Positions 37,336-45,757 are shown, counted from the stretch's first letter. The stretch: DNA of 64,000 bases from Cellulophaga baltica (GCF_900102165.1 NZ_FNBD01000004.1:248001-312000), one strand, 5' to 3'. Numbers and translations: made by a program. Notes: generated by a model from the letters alone, not told the origin.

Positions 37336-38070
37336 CTATTCTTGCACACTAACTTTAAAATTAATCCCGTAGGTTTTGGTTAAATTATCATCATTAAAAA
37401 TATCTTTTACCGGGCCTGTGGCAATTTTCTTTACGTTTAAAAAGGTTACCCAATCAAAATATTCGGGTACGGTTTGCAAATCGTGATGCACTACAATGAC
37501 TGTTTTATTGGCTTTACGTAATTCCTTTAGGATATTGATAATGGCAATTTCCGTAGTAGCATCTACCCCTTGAAAGGGTTCATCCATGAAATAGATAGCT
37601 GCATCTTGTACTAAAGCGCGTGCTAAAAAGATACGTTGTTGTTGCCCACCAGAAAGCTGATTAATTTGTCGGCTTTGAAAGGCGAGCATGCCTACTTTTT
37701 CTAAGGCCTCTAAGGCCGATTTCTTTTCTTTTTGTCCTGGACGCTTTATCCACCCTAGGCTACCATAGGTACCCATCATAACCACATCTAATGCCGTGGT
37801 AGGAAAATCCCAATCCACACTCCCTTTTTGTGGTACATAGGCAACTAAAGAGCGTTGCTTGTTATAAGGTTTACCATAAATGGTAACGCTACCTGCTAAA
37901 GGTTTTAAGATTCCCAAAATAGATTTTATTAAGGTAGATTTACCTGCGCCGTTGGGGCCAACGATGGCCATAAGTACTCCTTCGGGGATTTCTAAATCGA
38001 TATCCCAAAGTACAGGTTTGTAGTTATACGCTACGGTTAAATCATCTACTTTTACGGCTATATTTGTCAT
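37336..38070 (-). CDS. manganese/iron ABC transporter ATP-binding protein
   Basis: 244 residues. Walker [10 protein letters not shown] (about 38-46), signature LSGGQQQR, Walker [13 protein letters not shown] and switch His in VVHHDLQT are present. The family is ZnuC/MntA/SitB. It powers the two permeases downstream. The gene lies 97 nt after the substrate-binding protein gene on the same strand and about 140 nt before the first permease. Confidence 0.92.
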   Translation of the reverse strand: MTNIAVKVDDLTVAYNYKPVLWDIDLEIPEGVLMAIVGPNGAGKSTLIKSILGILKPLAGSVTIYGKPYNKQRSLVAYVPQKGSVDWDFPTTALDVVMMGTYGSLGWIKRPGQKEKKSALEALEKVGMLAFQSRQINQLSGGQQQRIFLARALVQDAAIYFMDEPFQGVDATTEIAIINILKELRKANKTVIVVHHDLQTVPEYFDWVTFLNVKKIATGPVKDIFNDDNLTKTYGINFKVSVQE

Positions 38071-38166
38071 TTTAATAGGTGTTTAGCCCTGATAGTAGCG
38101 GCATACTTTTTTGATTTTTCATCAAAAAAGATACAGCGGATAGCAGGAAATAGCTTCTAGATTCCA

Positions 38167-39078
38167 TTATTTTAAAGCGTTTACGATGGTATTGACATTG
38201 TATTCAAACATACCAATATAAGTGCCTTCTGCCGTACCCGGATTCCCTAAGGCATCTGAATAGAGCGAGCCACCAATTTCTACCTCATATTTCTTAGCAT
38301 TTACAGCAGCTTTTACCGCTTCAATAGTACGCTTAGGCACGGAACTTTCTATAAAGATAGCTTTTACTTTTCGCTCAATGATAAAATCTGACAGTTTTTG
38401 AACGTCTTGAACGCCTGCCTCAGTAGCCGTAGATAGTCCTTGTAGCCCTACCACCTCAAAGCCAAAAGACTTTCCGAAATAGTTAAACGCATCATGAGCT
38501 GTAACCAATACACGTTTGTCTTCTGGTAGGGTTTGGATAATCTTATTCAGTTTTGTTTTCAGGGTTTCTAGCTTATTTAAATACGCTTCACCATTAGTTT
38601 TAAAAACAGCCTGATGCTCTGGAAGCGCTTCTGATAATTGCAGTACAACAAATTTGGTAGCTTCTTTCCAGTAGTCTACATTAAACCAAATATGTGGGTC
38701 ATAATTAGAAGCAAAAAACTCTGAACCTATTAAAGTACGTTCATCTAAGGCATCTGAGAGTGCAATGGATTTTTTATTCTGGTGCGCCATTTTCTCAAAA
38801 ACTTCTACCAGCTTTCCCTCTAAATGTAAGCCATTATAAAAAATGATATCTGCTTCTGATAGTTTAGAAACATCGCCTTCACTAGCCTTGTAGAGGTGCG
38901 GATCTACGCCGCTGCCCATTAGGCCTTGGAGGTTAATATAATCTCCGCCAATATTTTTCACCAAATCTGTGATCATAGAAGTGGTAGTAACGACATTTAT
39001 TTTTCCGTTATCTTTCTTATCTGATTTACAACTAATAATAGCAAGGGTACAAAGCGTAATTATAAGGTATTTTTTCAT
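38167..39078 (-). CDS. metal ABC transporter substrate-binding lipoprotein (TroA/PsaA-like)
   Basis: 303 residues from ATG 39078, one nt after the mntR stop (39080); starts at 39093 and 39111 are possible but would overlap mntR. Signal MKKYLIITLCTLAIISC gives lipid Cys17. The TroA-fold ligands are visible: DPHLY, DPHIW, a Glu in AIFIESSV, and an Asp in LYSDALG, the His-His-Glu-Asp set of Mn/Fe binding proteins; the His-rich loop of Zn-specific ZnuA is absent. Mn(II) or Fe(II) is therefore the likely cargo. Confidence 0.9.
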   Translation of the reverse strand: MKKYLIITLCTLAIISCKSDKKDNGKINVVTTTSMITDLVKNIGGDYINLQGLMGSGVDPHLYKASEGDVSKLSEADIIFYNGLHLEGKLVEVFEKMAHQNKKSIALSDALDERTLIGSEFFASNYDPHIWFNVDYWKEATKFVVLQLSEALPEHQAVFKTNGEAYLNKLETLKTKLNKIIQTLPEDKRVLVTAHDAFNYFGKSFGFEVVGLQGLSTATEAGVQDVQKLSDFIIERKVKAIFIESSVPKRTIEAVKAAVNAKKYEVEIGGSLYSDALGNPGTAEGTYIGMFEYNVNTIVNALK

Positions 39079-39079
39079 T

Positions 39080-39754
39080 TTAGTGTTGGACATTTTTTGA
39101 TTCGTTTTCATTCACATAAATTATGGTTGAAAAATCTTCGTTTAGTAGTATAGTATTGTTATTTACAACAATCTGAGTCATTTTATTTTTAATAAACTGT
39201 TTGGAAACGGTAATGGTATTGCCATATTTTAAACCATGTTGTGCACAGAAATCAAAAAACTCTTTATCATCGCTCATTAAGCGTGAGATGATATAGGTTT
39301 TACCTTCATTAGCTTTAGAAAGGGTAAAGGAAGTATCTGTAGTGGTTATGATACCGTTTTTATCAGGTATTGGGTCTCCATGGGGGTCAAATTTAGGATT
39401 GCCTAAGTATTCACTAATTTTATTAGCCAGTAAATCTGAGGTCTGATGCTCTAATAATTCTGCTTCCCGGTGAATATCATGTAAAGACATATCAAACATT
39501 TTAAACAGAAGCGATTCCCAAAGGCGGTGCTTCCGAATTACGTTTAAAGCCATTTGATTTCCTTTAACGGTGAGCTTTAACTCTTGATATTTTTCATAAT
39601 GTAGCAAGTCTTTAACGGCTAGTTTTTTTGCCATATCTGTGGCTGCAGCATTAGAAATGCCCAATTCTTTAGCGATGATCCCCGGTTTGGTATCGTTGGT
39701 ACGCTTGGCATTTTTGTAAACCGCTTTTACAAAATTCTCTACTGCTACAGACAT
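39080..39754 (-). CDS. mntR: DtxR/MntR-family metal-dependent repressor
   Basis: 224 residues. A winged HTH (KPGIIAKELGISNAAATDMAKKLAVKDLLHYEKYQELKLTVKG) is followed by a dimerisation and metal-binding domain with HREAELLEHQTSDLL and the hallmark DPHGDPIP, then a C-terminal SH3/FeoA-like domain. It represses in response to Mn(II)/Fe(II). It is the first gene of the transport operon, and its operator-like palindrome overlaps the promoter start region just upstream, consistent with autoregulation. The choice between MntR and a DtxR of other metal specificity is inferred from the partner transporter. Confidence 0.88.
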   Translation of the reverse strand: MSVAVENFVKAVYKNAKRTNDTKPGIIAKELGISNAAATDMAKKLAVKDLLHYEKYQELKLTVKGNQMALNVIRKHRLWESLLFKMFDMSLHDIHREAELLEHQTSDLLANKISEYLGNPKFDPHGDPIPDKNGIITTTDTSFTLSKANEGKTYIISRLMSDDKEFFDFCAQHGLKYGNTITVSKQFIKNKMTQIVVNNNTILLNEDFSTIIYVNENESKNVQH

Positions 39755-39773
39755 AAATGAATTGCTTTAAACT

Positions 39774-39795
39774 ATTTTTAAGTATACTTAAAAAT
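39774..39795. promoter_or_regulatory. 22-bp perfect palindrome, candidate MntR/DtxR operator
   Basis: An uninterrupted palindrome with core AAGTATACTT flanked by A/T tracts and pairing over all 11 base pairs on each side. It lies 20 to 41 nt upstream of the mntR start codon and 4 nt downstream of the -7 box (minus strand), covering the expected transcription start, as for metal-repressor boxes. Confidence 0.75.
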
Positions 39796-39799
39796 TTAT

Positions 39800-39829
39800 C
39801 AAATGTAGCTAAAATTAATAGTTCTGCAA
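39800..39829 (-). promoter_or_regulatory. Bacteroidota-type promoter of the mntR transport operon
   Basis: On the minus strand: TTG (complement of 39827-39829), exactly 19 bases, then TACATTTG (complement of 39800-39807), matching the -33 TTTG / -7 TAnnTTTG consensus of primary-sigma promoters in Bacteroidota. The palindromic operator follows immediately. Confidence 0.75.
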
Positions 39830-39908
39830 GTTAAAAATATAACTTTAAGAAAGCTTTATGTGTTAAGGAGTAGGAGGTTAGTAGTGGAAGTTGATTGCAG
39901 CTAAAAAA

Positions 39909-39934
39909 AATAGAGCGCCGTTAGGCGCTCTATT
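39909..39934 (-). terminator. Rho-independent terminator hairpin
   Basis: Stem AATAGAGCGCC / GGCGCTCTATT with a GTTA loop, flanked on the left by eight A bases (a T tract when read on the minus strand). It lies 25 nt after the stop of the DUF3592 gene and probably ends that gene. It also shields the mntR promoter from read-through. Confidence 0.85.
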
Positions 39935-39959
39935 ATCTATTTGATGATGTGCTTATTCT

Positions 39960-40376
39960 TTATGCTGAGATGGACTTTTTTCTCATTTTTAGTATTCTTG
40001 CGGTACTAAGAATTATACCTAGCGCAATTAAGATATACATGCCATAGGTATTAAAGAAGGATATGTTTTTTGATCTGGCCACCTGTGGGGTTTCTGGATC
40101 GTAATAAATCATAATGATATCACCAGTAGATTTTACGGCGCCATAGATAGGGATGGCTAATATTTCTACTCTGGTCTGGATGGCTTCTTCTTTTTTTGTG
40201 GTAAAGGTCACATCTGCAAAAGCGTTTGTTCTACCTCTGCGCCCAATACTTTTATGAGTTTCTGTTATGGTAGCTTCGGCCTCTATCCATGTAGGATCTA
40301 TTTCTTGGGCTGCCAAGGGGAGTAGACCGCCTAGAAGAGCAAGTGTAAAGAAAATTAATTTTAGAGTAAATGTCAT
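39960..40376 (-). CDS. DUF3592-domain secreted membrane protein
   Basis: 138 residues. Signal peptide (MTFTLKLIFFTLALLGGLLPLAAQ), a DUF3592 strand domain (about 28-95; WIEAEATITETHKSIGRRG...MIYYDPETPQVARS) with the IxYdPenP-like end, one TM helix (FNTYGMYILIALGIILSTARI) and a basic tail (KMRKKS). The family role is unknown. Ends at a strong terminator. It has no obvious operon partner. Confidence 0.72.
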   Translation of the reverse strand: MTFTLKLIFFTLALLGGLLPLAAQEIDPTWIEAEATITETHKSIGRRGRTNAFADVTFTTKKEEAIQTRVEILAIPIYGAVKSTGDIIMIYYDPETPQVARSKNISFFNTYGMYILIALGIILSTARILKMRKKSISA

Positions 40377-40469
40377 ATTGATTGTTGGATTAATTACAGG
40401 AAAGTGCTAGTGCTCTAATTTCTTAAATACTCATGTTTTGAATCGCTACCATGGTAGGATACTGTTTTA

Positions 40470-40673
40470 TCATTTATTGTAGTATACAAGAGTAAGGTTC
40501 ATTTGATTTTCATCAGAAACAACTCCATTATTAGCCTTAGTACAACTAGAAACAAATTCGGTTTATTGTATATCTGACCATCTATTGGATTTTGATTCAT
40601 CACATGAATAGTTGCATAGTGCTATTAGTGACAATAGTAATACTGTCTTGATTTTAGGCTTAACTATTTTCAT
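40470..40673 (-). pseudogene. lipoprotein relic interrupted by TAA
   Basis: From ATG 40673 the frame reads MKIVKPKIKTVLLLLSL IALCNYSC with a lipobox and Cys, then RWSDIQ, a TAA stop (40563-40565), and in the same frame TEFVSSCTKANN...NLTLVYYNK before the end at 40470. The RWSDIQ*TEFVSSC pattern matches WSEEDKKEFIIGC of the lipoprotein at 3779, where an AAA codon occupies the stop position. Probably a broken, shortened paralogue. The flanking 40377-40469 and 40674-40829 show nothing convincing. Confidence 0.6.
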
Positions 40674-40829
40674 TTATGGTTGATTTATTGTCAGCCTAAA
40701 TATAGTGTAAATTCTATTGTTCTTTATTCTTTAGGTTTAAGTCGATTTAATTTGAACTAAGCATTCTAATTTGTAGTGCACGTAAGGAATAAAATGTATA
40801 GTGTAAGAAGTTACTCTAGCGCTTTAAAT

Positions 40830-41702
40830 TTACCGGGGCACAACTTCTTTCCATTCCCCATGTAACGCAATATTTTCAGGTGATTGCCATAATTGATGTG
40901 TAACATCTCCATTTTGGTTCGTTGAAATAATATCTTTCCAATGTTTGTCTCGCTCTATTTGCCATTTCAACTTAAATTCATCCGTAGGAATAAAGGTTCT
41001 AAAAAGTGGAGGAGGAAAACCTTCTTCTTTCCTGCGTTTATACTATTTTTTACGGTAATCATCAAAGGCATCTCCGTTGGGTAAAGGTCTGTTCTTGTCC
41101 ATATACCAAACTATAAACGATAAATTAGTATCAAGATTACCTCCAACGTGAAGCATATATTTAGAACCTATAATTCTATCTGGACGTTTTACATATAACA
41201 TATCGGCGGTTGGTGAGCCAAAAGCTCCGCCTGCATGTAACATCCGAATACTTTCAAATTTCATTGTAATTGGACGATTCCATAAAAAACCAGGAAATGT
41301 TATTAAACTATTATATCTATCAAAAATCACCTGTTTTAAAGGCATTGTAAAATAATAAATAGTAAAGAAAATTACGGAAGAGGTACATATAATAAGAATA
41401 ATAGTATTAGAAATACTCCATATATCAGAAAAGTATAAAATGGATAAAAAGTATAAAGCTATAAACAAGGTTATTCCTCCAAAAATTAATGGAAAAATAT
41501 GTTGAGGATCCTTACTAACAATATATGAATTATTTAAAAAAATAATATCTTCTTTTTCACCTACATATTTGTCTTTATAATCTATAGGCTTCTCAGTTAT
41601 TTTAAAGGGCATATAACCTGCCCAATAGTCATTTCTTTTTCTATTAGAAGGATATGATACATGCGTAATGTCTCTTTTTAAACTTGAGTTTAGTTTTGCC
41701 AT
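40830..41702 (-). pseudogene. array protein copy D, cut by an in-frame TAG
   Basis: The ATG frame from 41702 gives 219 residues with two TM segments (about 70-88 and 95-115), a YFTMPLKQVIFDRYNSLITFPG segment, and the family tail WYMDKNRPLPNGDAFDDYRKK, ending at TAG 41043-41045. The same frame then continues YKRRKEEGFPPPLF and about 55 further residues to TAA at 40830, aligning with FERRKAEGFPRPLY of copies B and C. The stop therefore removes about 70 residues. It is the most divergent of four homologues. Confidence 0.8.
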
Positions 41703-41809
41703 GTTTTATATTTACGTAGTTCGGTTAAGGGAAGATTTTTTACTTTTTTACTTTCACTAGTATTAATAAAGGTAAGTCCTTGAGATTTTGGCGTAATTTT
41801 TATGCCCAT
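41690..41809 (-). CDS. small ORF upstream of copy D, uncertain
   Basis: 39 codons from ATG 41809 to TAA at 41690, overlapping the ATG of copy D by 13 nt, which allows translational coupling. The sequence (MGIKITPKSQGLTFINTSES...) has ordinary composition but no recognised motif. The frame is open for nine codons upstream of the ATG. It could be a remnant of an effector C-terminus or chance. Confidence 0.3.
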   Translation of the reverse strand: MGIKITPKSQGLTFINTSESKKVKNLPLTELRKYKTWQN

Positions 41810-41960
41810 ATAACGATTATTGTTTCCGCCTTTTGCCTATGGAAAGAAAAGCTTTTTGTTCGAATCAATAGTAAGTTAAGCAGCATATATAAGTTCTGTT
41901 TTTGTATGAATTTAAGCGTTTTAAATTACGTTATTTTTTTCACTTCTGCTTTTCGTTACT

Positions 41961-42091
41961 ACATGTCCCCTTGAGAGGACGGCCGATAGGCTGGGGTGTT
42001 TTACGGCTGTTGCTTAGAATTAGATATTAAATTTTACTGCAACTATTTTACATCCCCCGCCCTCTGTGCACCCCCTTCAAAGGGGGAATTG
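41961..42091. repeat. GC-rich palindromic intergenic element
   Basis: Much richer in G/C than its surroundings. CCCCCTT and AAGGGGG (42071-42086) form a tight stem, and GGGGTGTTTTAC near 41993 is imperfectly inverted in TTTTACATCCCC near 42046. Ends ACATGTCCCCTTGAGAGG and AAGGGGGAATT. It resembles dispersed non-coding palindromes of flavobacterial genomes. No gene is seen in the rest of 41810-42163. Confidence 0.55.
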
Positions 42092-42163
42092 TTGGCGTTG
42101 AAAATGTGTTCTTTTTTAGTTATAAGTGGTTTTGTTTCTTATACTATATGTGCTAAAAGTAGA

Positions 42164-42814
42164 CTACCAACCACCAATTTTCTCACGGTCTTCTTGTTGT
42201 TCTGGTGTCGCTTCTGGGGTAGGTATATTACTAGGGTAGAGTGGACGTGGGAAACCTTCTGCTTTCCGTCTTTCAAAATCTTGTAACCTATATTCATCAA
42301 AGGCGTCTCCTGGAGGTAAAGGGCGGTTTTTATCCATATACCAGGTAATAAAGCTCCAATCTTTAACGAAAGTATCATCTGTAATCTCATTAGTAAAAAG
42401 GTAAATTAGATAATGTTGCTCATCTTCTCTTTTTTGATAAACCCTTTTTAATTTAAAATCAATTTTTATTGACTCAAAATTATAAATTGCTGTTTGTCTC
42501 TTATAAATATTACTAGGGAAAGTAATTTTATTTTCTAACCGATCTATCGAATAATCAATAACTCCTTTTCTTCGTCTCTTTATTTCAAGTTTAATGATAA
42601 AAACTAAACAAACGACACACCAAATTAAGCCAATATAGACTAAGGGTTCTGCTTCTACTAAACCACGATAAACAAAATATAGGCCGCCTAAAAGCATAAG
42701 AAGATTGAACCACATCATTCCTAAATCAAGTTCTTTAGTTATTTTTAAATGATTTAGATCGTTGGCTTCGGCAAAAAAATTACTTTTATTTTCATTTATT
42801 AACTTTTCGTTCAT
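42164..42814 (-). CDS. two-TM array protein, copy C (putative immunity-type)
   Basis: 216 residues from ATG 42814, one nt after the stop of copy B; an ATG at 42838 would overlap it. Two TM helices lie at about 43-61 and 66-84, followed by a strand domain (GVIDYSIDRLENKITFPSNIYKRQTAIYNFESIKIDFKL) and the family tail SFITWYMDKNRPLPPGDAFDEYRLQDFERRKAEG...IGGW. The N-terminal half differs from copies A and B, but tail and architecture are the same. Function unknown; its place downstream of a VgrG-effector module suggests an inner-membrane immunity role. Confidence 0.7.
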   Translation of the reverse strand: MNEKLINENKSNFFAEANDLNHLKITKELDLGMMWFNLLMLLGGLYFVYRGLVEAEPLVYIGLIWCVVCLVFIIKLEIKRRRKGVIDYSIDRLENKITFPSNIYKRQTAIYNFESIKIDFKLKRVYQKREDEQHYLIYLFTNEITDDTFVKDWSFITWYMDKNRPLPPGDAFDEYRLQDFERRKAEGFPRPLYPSNIPTPEATPEQQEDREKIGGW

Positions 42815-42815
42815 A

Positions 42816-43577
42816 TTACCAACCCCCAATTTTTTCACGTTCTTTTTGCTGCTCTATGGTAGCTTCTGGGGTAGATATATTGCTAGGGTAGAGTGGACGT
42901 GGGAAACCTTCTGTTTTACGTCTTTCAAAATCTTGTAAACTATACTCATCAAAGGCATCTCCAGGGGGTAAAGGCCTGTTTTTATCCAAGTACCAAGTAA
43001 TTAGTGAAATATCTTCATAACAAGATTGGGCTCCTATCATAAAATCTTCAAAAGTATAGCCTTTGGTCGGCCTTATGACCTGTAGCATAAATGCTCCTGT
43101 AGCATCCTCGCCACCAGTACTGTAGCAAAATGTTGCATTCTTAAACGGCATAGTAATGTTTTTTTGCCAAAGTAAGCCCGTAAAGGTAATTAAACCATCT
43201 TCACGGTTGAGAATTTGTTCTTTTTTGGGCATAGTAAAAAAGTACACCGTAAAAAAAACAAAGGCAATGCAAGAAATAGAAAAAATAATAATTGGCATAA
43301 AGGTCCATTCTTCATCTGTAGGGATTAAGAACATAATAATCATAGCTAAAGCGACACCTCCAACTATATAAGGTAAGTAATTGGAAAATGTAGGAAGAGT
43401 TATATATTTATCATTAGCATAAATTCTTTTATCATTTTCTAGTAATTCTTTGCTTATCCGAAAAAAATCTTTCTCAGTAATCACTTTGTTCACCCCATGT
43501 GCATATTGCTGTAAACCAGTTTCTCCTTTGCCATAATCTGTATGGGTGATTTTTCTTTTATAATCTTCTACTTCCAT
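42816..43577 (-). CDS. two-TM array protein, copy B (putative immunity-type)
   Basis: 253 residues. N-terminus MEVEDYKRKITHTDYGKG, nearly identical over the first 48 residues to copy A. Two TM helices at about 72-91 and 96-118, a strand domain with REDGLITFTGLLWQKNITMPFKN, and the tail ISLITWYLDKNRPLPPGDAFDEYSLQDFERRKTEG...IGGW. Intact, unlike copy A. The next gene (copy C) starts 1 nt after its stop, so the pair is coupled. Confidence 0.75.
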   Translation of the reverse strand: MEVEDYKRKITHTDYGKGETGLQQYAHGVNKVITEKDFFRISKELLENDKRIYANDKYITLPTFSNYLPYIVGGVALAMIIMFLIPTDEEWTFMPIIIFSISCIAFVFFTVYFFTMPKKEQILNREDGLITFTGLLWQKNITMPFKNATFCYSTGGEDATGAFMLQVIRPTKGYTFEDFMIGAQSCYEDISLITWYLDKNRPLPPGDAFDEYSLQDFERRKTEGFPRPLYPSNISTPEATIEQQKEREKIGGW

Positions 43578-43638
43578 CTGTTATTACTGGTTTATTTCTC
43601 ACCAAAACTACTAAACAAAGTAAATAGATTTACGTTCA

Positions 43639-44401
43639 CTACCATCCCCCAATTTCTTCGCGTTCTTTTTGCTGCTCTATGGTAGCTTCTGGAGTAGGAA
43701 TATTGCTTTGGTACAAGGGTTTGGGAAAGCCTTCTGCTTTTCTACGCTCAAAATCTTGAAACCTATATTCATCAAAGGCATCTCCTGGGGGTAAAGGCCT
43801 GTTTTTATCCATGTACCAAGTAATTAGTGAAATATCTTCATAACAAGATTGGGCTCCTATCATAAAATCTTCAAAAGTATAGCCTTTGGTCGGCCTTATG
43901 ACTTGTAGCATAAAGGCTCCTGTTGCATCTTCGCCACCTGTGCTGTAACAGAATACTGCGTTCTTAAACGGCATCGTAATGTTTTTTTGCCAAAGTAAGC
44001 CCGTAAAAGTGATTAGACCATCTTCGCGGTTAAGGATTTTTTCTTTTTTGGGCATCGTAAAAAAATAGATAGTAAAAAAAACGAAAGCAATGCAGGAGAT
44101 GGAAAAGAAGAGGAAATAAATAAATGTCCATTCTTCGTCATTATGTATTAAAAATATAAATATAGTAACTAAAGCTACCCCCCCCCGCAATGTAAGGTAA
44201 GCTATTTGAAAAGGTAGGTATTGTTAAATATTTATCATTTGCATCGGTTTTCTTTTCATTTTCTAGTAGTTCTTTGCTTATCCGAAAAAAATCTTTCTCA
44301 GTAATCACTTTGTTCACCCCATGTGCATATTGCTGTAAACCAGTTTCTCCTTTGCCATAATCTGTATGGGTTATTTTTCTTTTATAATCTTCTACTTCCA
44401 T
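43639..44401 (-). pseudogene. two-TM array protein, copy A, frameshifted at C9 tract
   Basis: The N-terminal frame (44141-44401, MEVEDYKRKITHTDYGKG...LPYIAGGGS) and C-terminal frame (43639-44190, GVALVTIFIFLIHNDEE...IGGW) together equal copy B. They are separated at a run of nine C bases (44178-44186). Eight C would keep the frame (AGGVALVT). This may be slippage-based phase variation, a fixed mutation or an assembly error. Amino-acid identity to copy B is very high, implying a recent duplication. Confidence 0.85.
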
Positions 44402-44673
44402 GTTTTTGGTTCTTTTAATTCTGACATTGTCCCTGTCTTAAAAGTAACATTTTGATTCGTAATACCCTTAGAATTGTTATTCTCTTGTAATTGTACCAAG
44501 GCAGCTAGCTTGCGTTCATCGTTAGTGCGAGTGTCACGCTCGTAACAACCGAGAGAGTAAGATACAAAAGAGTGAAAGAAATGAGTAATGAAATATTATA
44601 CTCAAAGCAGTGACGGCACAAGCGAGACGCTTGTGTTAGGGAGAAGTTTAGGGTTTTTATAAATTGCAAATAT
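44402..44673. other. intergenic region with REP-like hairpins
   Basis: No gene seen. CACAAGCG-AGA-CGCTTGTG (44617-44635) is a perfect 8-bp stem. A looser CGAG...CTCG palindrome lies near 44530-44542. Such short GC-rich palindromes resemble REP sequences. Confidence 0.5.
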
Positions 44674-45598
44674 TTATTTATCACACTTGTATAGGATAAC
44701 TGGGTTTTGATTACTGATTAATGCTTCTGAATATTGTCTTTCTCCATTTATCTTATTATAATAACCTAACCAATTTAATTTAATCTTAAAATTGTCTTTT
44801 CTCTCTAAGGTTACTACTGTACTATCATTTATATATGCTTCTGAAAAAACATCCTCACCAACAGGCCCCGTTATACTTTTTAATCTATAGCTAATAATAT
44901 TGTCATTACTATTTACTTTGGATAAATGAATATAATACTGATTTGGCTCAACACAAATAATCAATTCTTCATTCTTCATTATTTCGATACCAATTGGATT
45001 TTCACATTCTGAATTAGCATTCCATTTCCCTGAAATTGACTCGTTTCCGTTTTTGTACCTAATCCTTGAATTATGTACATAACCTAATTTTCCTTCTTTT
45101 GTTTCTACCAAAAACCATTTGTCCGTATTGTCTATGATATCAATTTCTTCACTAGTATTTATCGTTGTTATTATTTTAGAATCCGTGTTTTTTTCTCTTC
45201 TTAAATTTGTGTATCCATCAGAATCATATATAAAACTTTTTTTTATTTTTCTGTTTAATTTTTCATTAATTAAATTGTAGATATTTTTATCTTGTCTAAA
45301 GAAAATAACAACATTTTCATCAATTTTTTTTATTGTTGTTATTTAAAAATTTTAAAAGTTCCTCCGTATCATAAATGATTGCATTTTTATATATCTCAAT
45401 GTAAAGTTCGGCATCTGCGCCATCGGTAACATTTTTTAGAGAATCTAGACTCTTATATGTTTTTTCATTTGTAGAGTTATTTTCAATTTCATTTTGAATT
45501 AAATTTAACTTCTCAAAGTTTGATATTGTTTTACTCACTTGTGAATTGCACGATATTAAATTAATCAGTGAGATTATCAGTATAATGATTTGTTTCAT
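44674..45598 (-). pseudogene. SH3-domain lipoprotein, frameshifted at A8 tract
   Basis: The frame from ATG 45598 gives signal MKQIIILIISLINLISC with lipid Cys17 and about 75 more residues, ending NNNNKKN at TGA. The downstream frame, read from the same place with one A fewer in the A8 run (complement of 45328-45335), continues IDENVVIFFRQDKN... SFIYDSDGYTNLRRE...WFLVETKEGKLGYVHNSRIRY and then about 125 residues to the stop at 44674. SDGYTNLR...GYVHNSRI matches PDGYTNVR...GYVHKSRI of the intact lipoprotein at 46448. A broken paralogue of the candidate immunity protein. Confidence 0.75.
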
Positions 45599-45690
45599 TT
45601 CTATATGCTTTTTTATGTGTTATTCCTTTTACCAAAATAGTTTGGTCATCAGGATTAGTTAAAATCTTTATATAGTCATCGGGAGTGTAA
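45561..45690 (-). pseudogene. gene remnant next to RAYT element
   Basis: On the minus strand a frame reads YYTPDDYIKILTNPDDQ... LVKGITHKKAYRNETNHYTD and stops at 45561, overlapping the start of the lipoprotein pseudogene. Composition is protein-like, but there is no start; its upstream side is occupied by the REP-like repeat of the RAYT relic. It is probably the 3' end of a gene cut off by that insertion. Family unknown. Confidence 0.35.
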
Positions 45691-45698
45691 TACTTTCT

Positions 45699-45757
45699 AC
45701 TCGTGCCACATCTATAATCACAGAACCTGGCGCGCTTTTGTAAAGCGTGACTAATTG
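45699..45757. repeat. REP-like repeat, left of RAYT relic
   Basis: Contains CCTGGCGCGCTTTTGTAAAG, with the hairpin CGCTTT-TGT-AAAGCG. About 55 bp (from CTCGTGCCACAT to GACTAATTG) is repeated in inverted orientation at 46364-46415, on the other side of the transposase relic. Confidence 0.65.
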
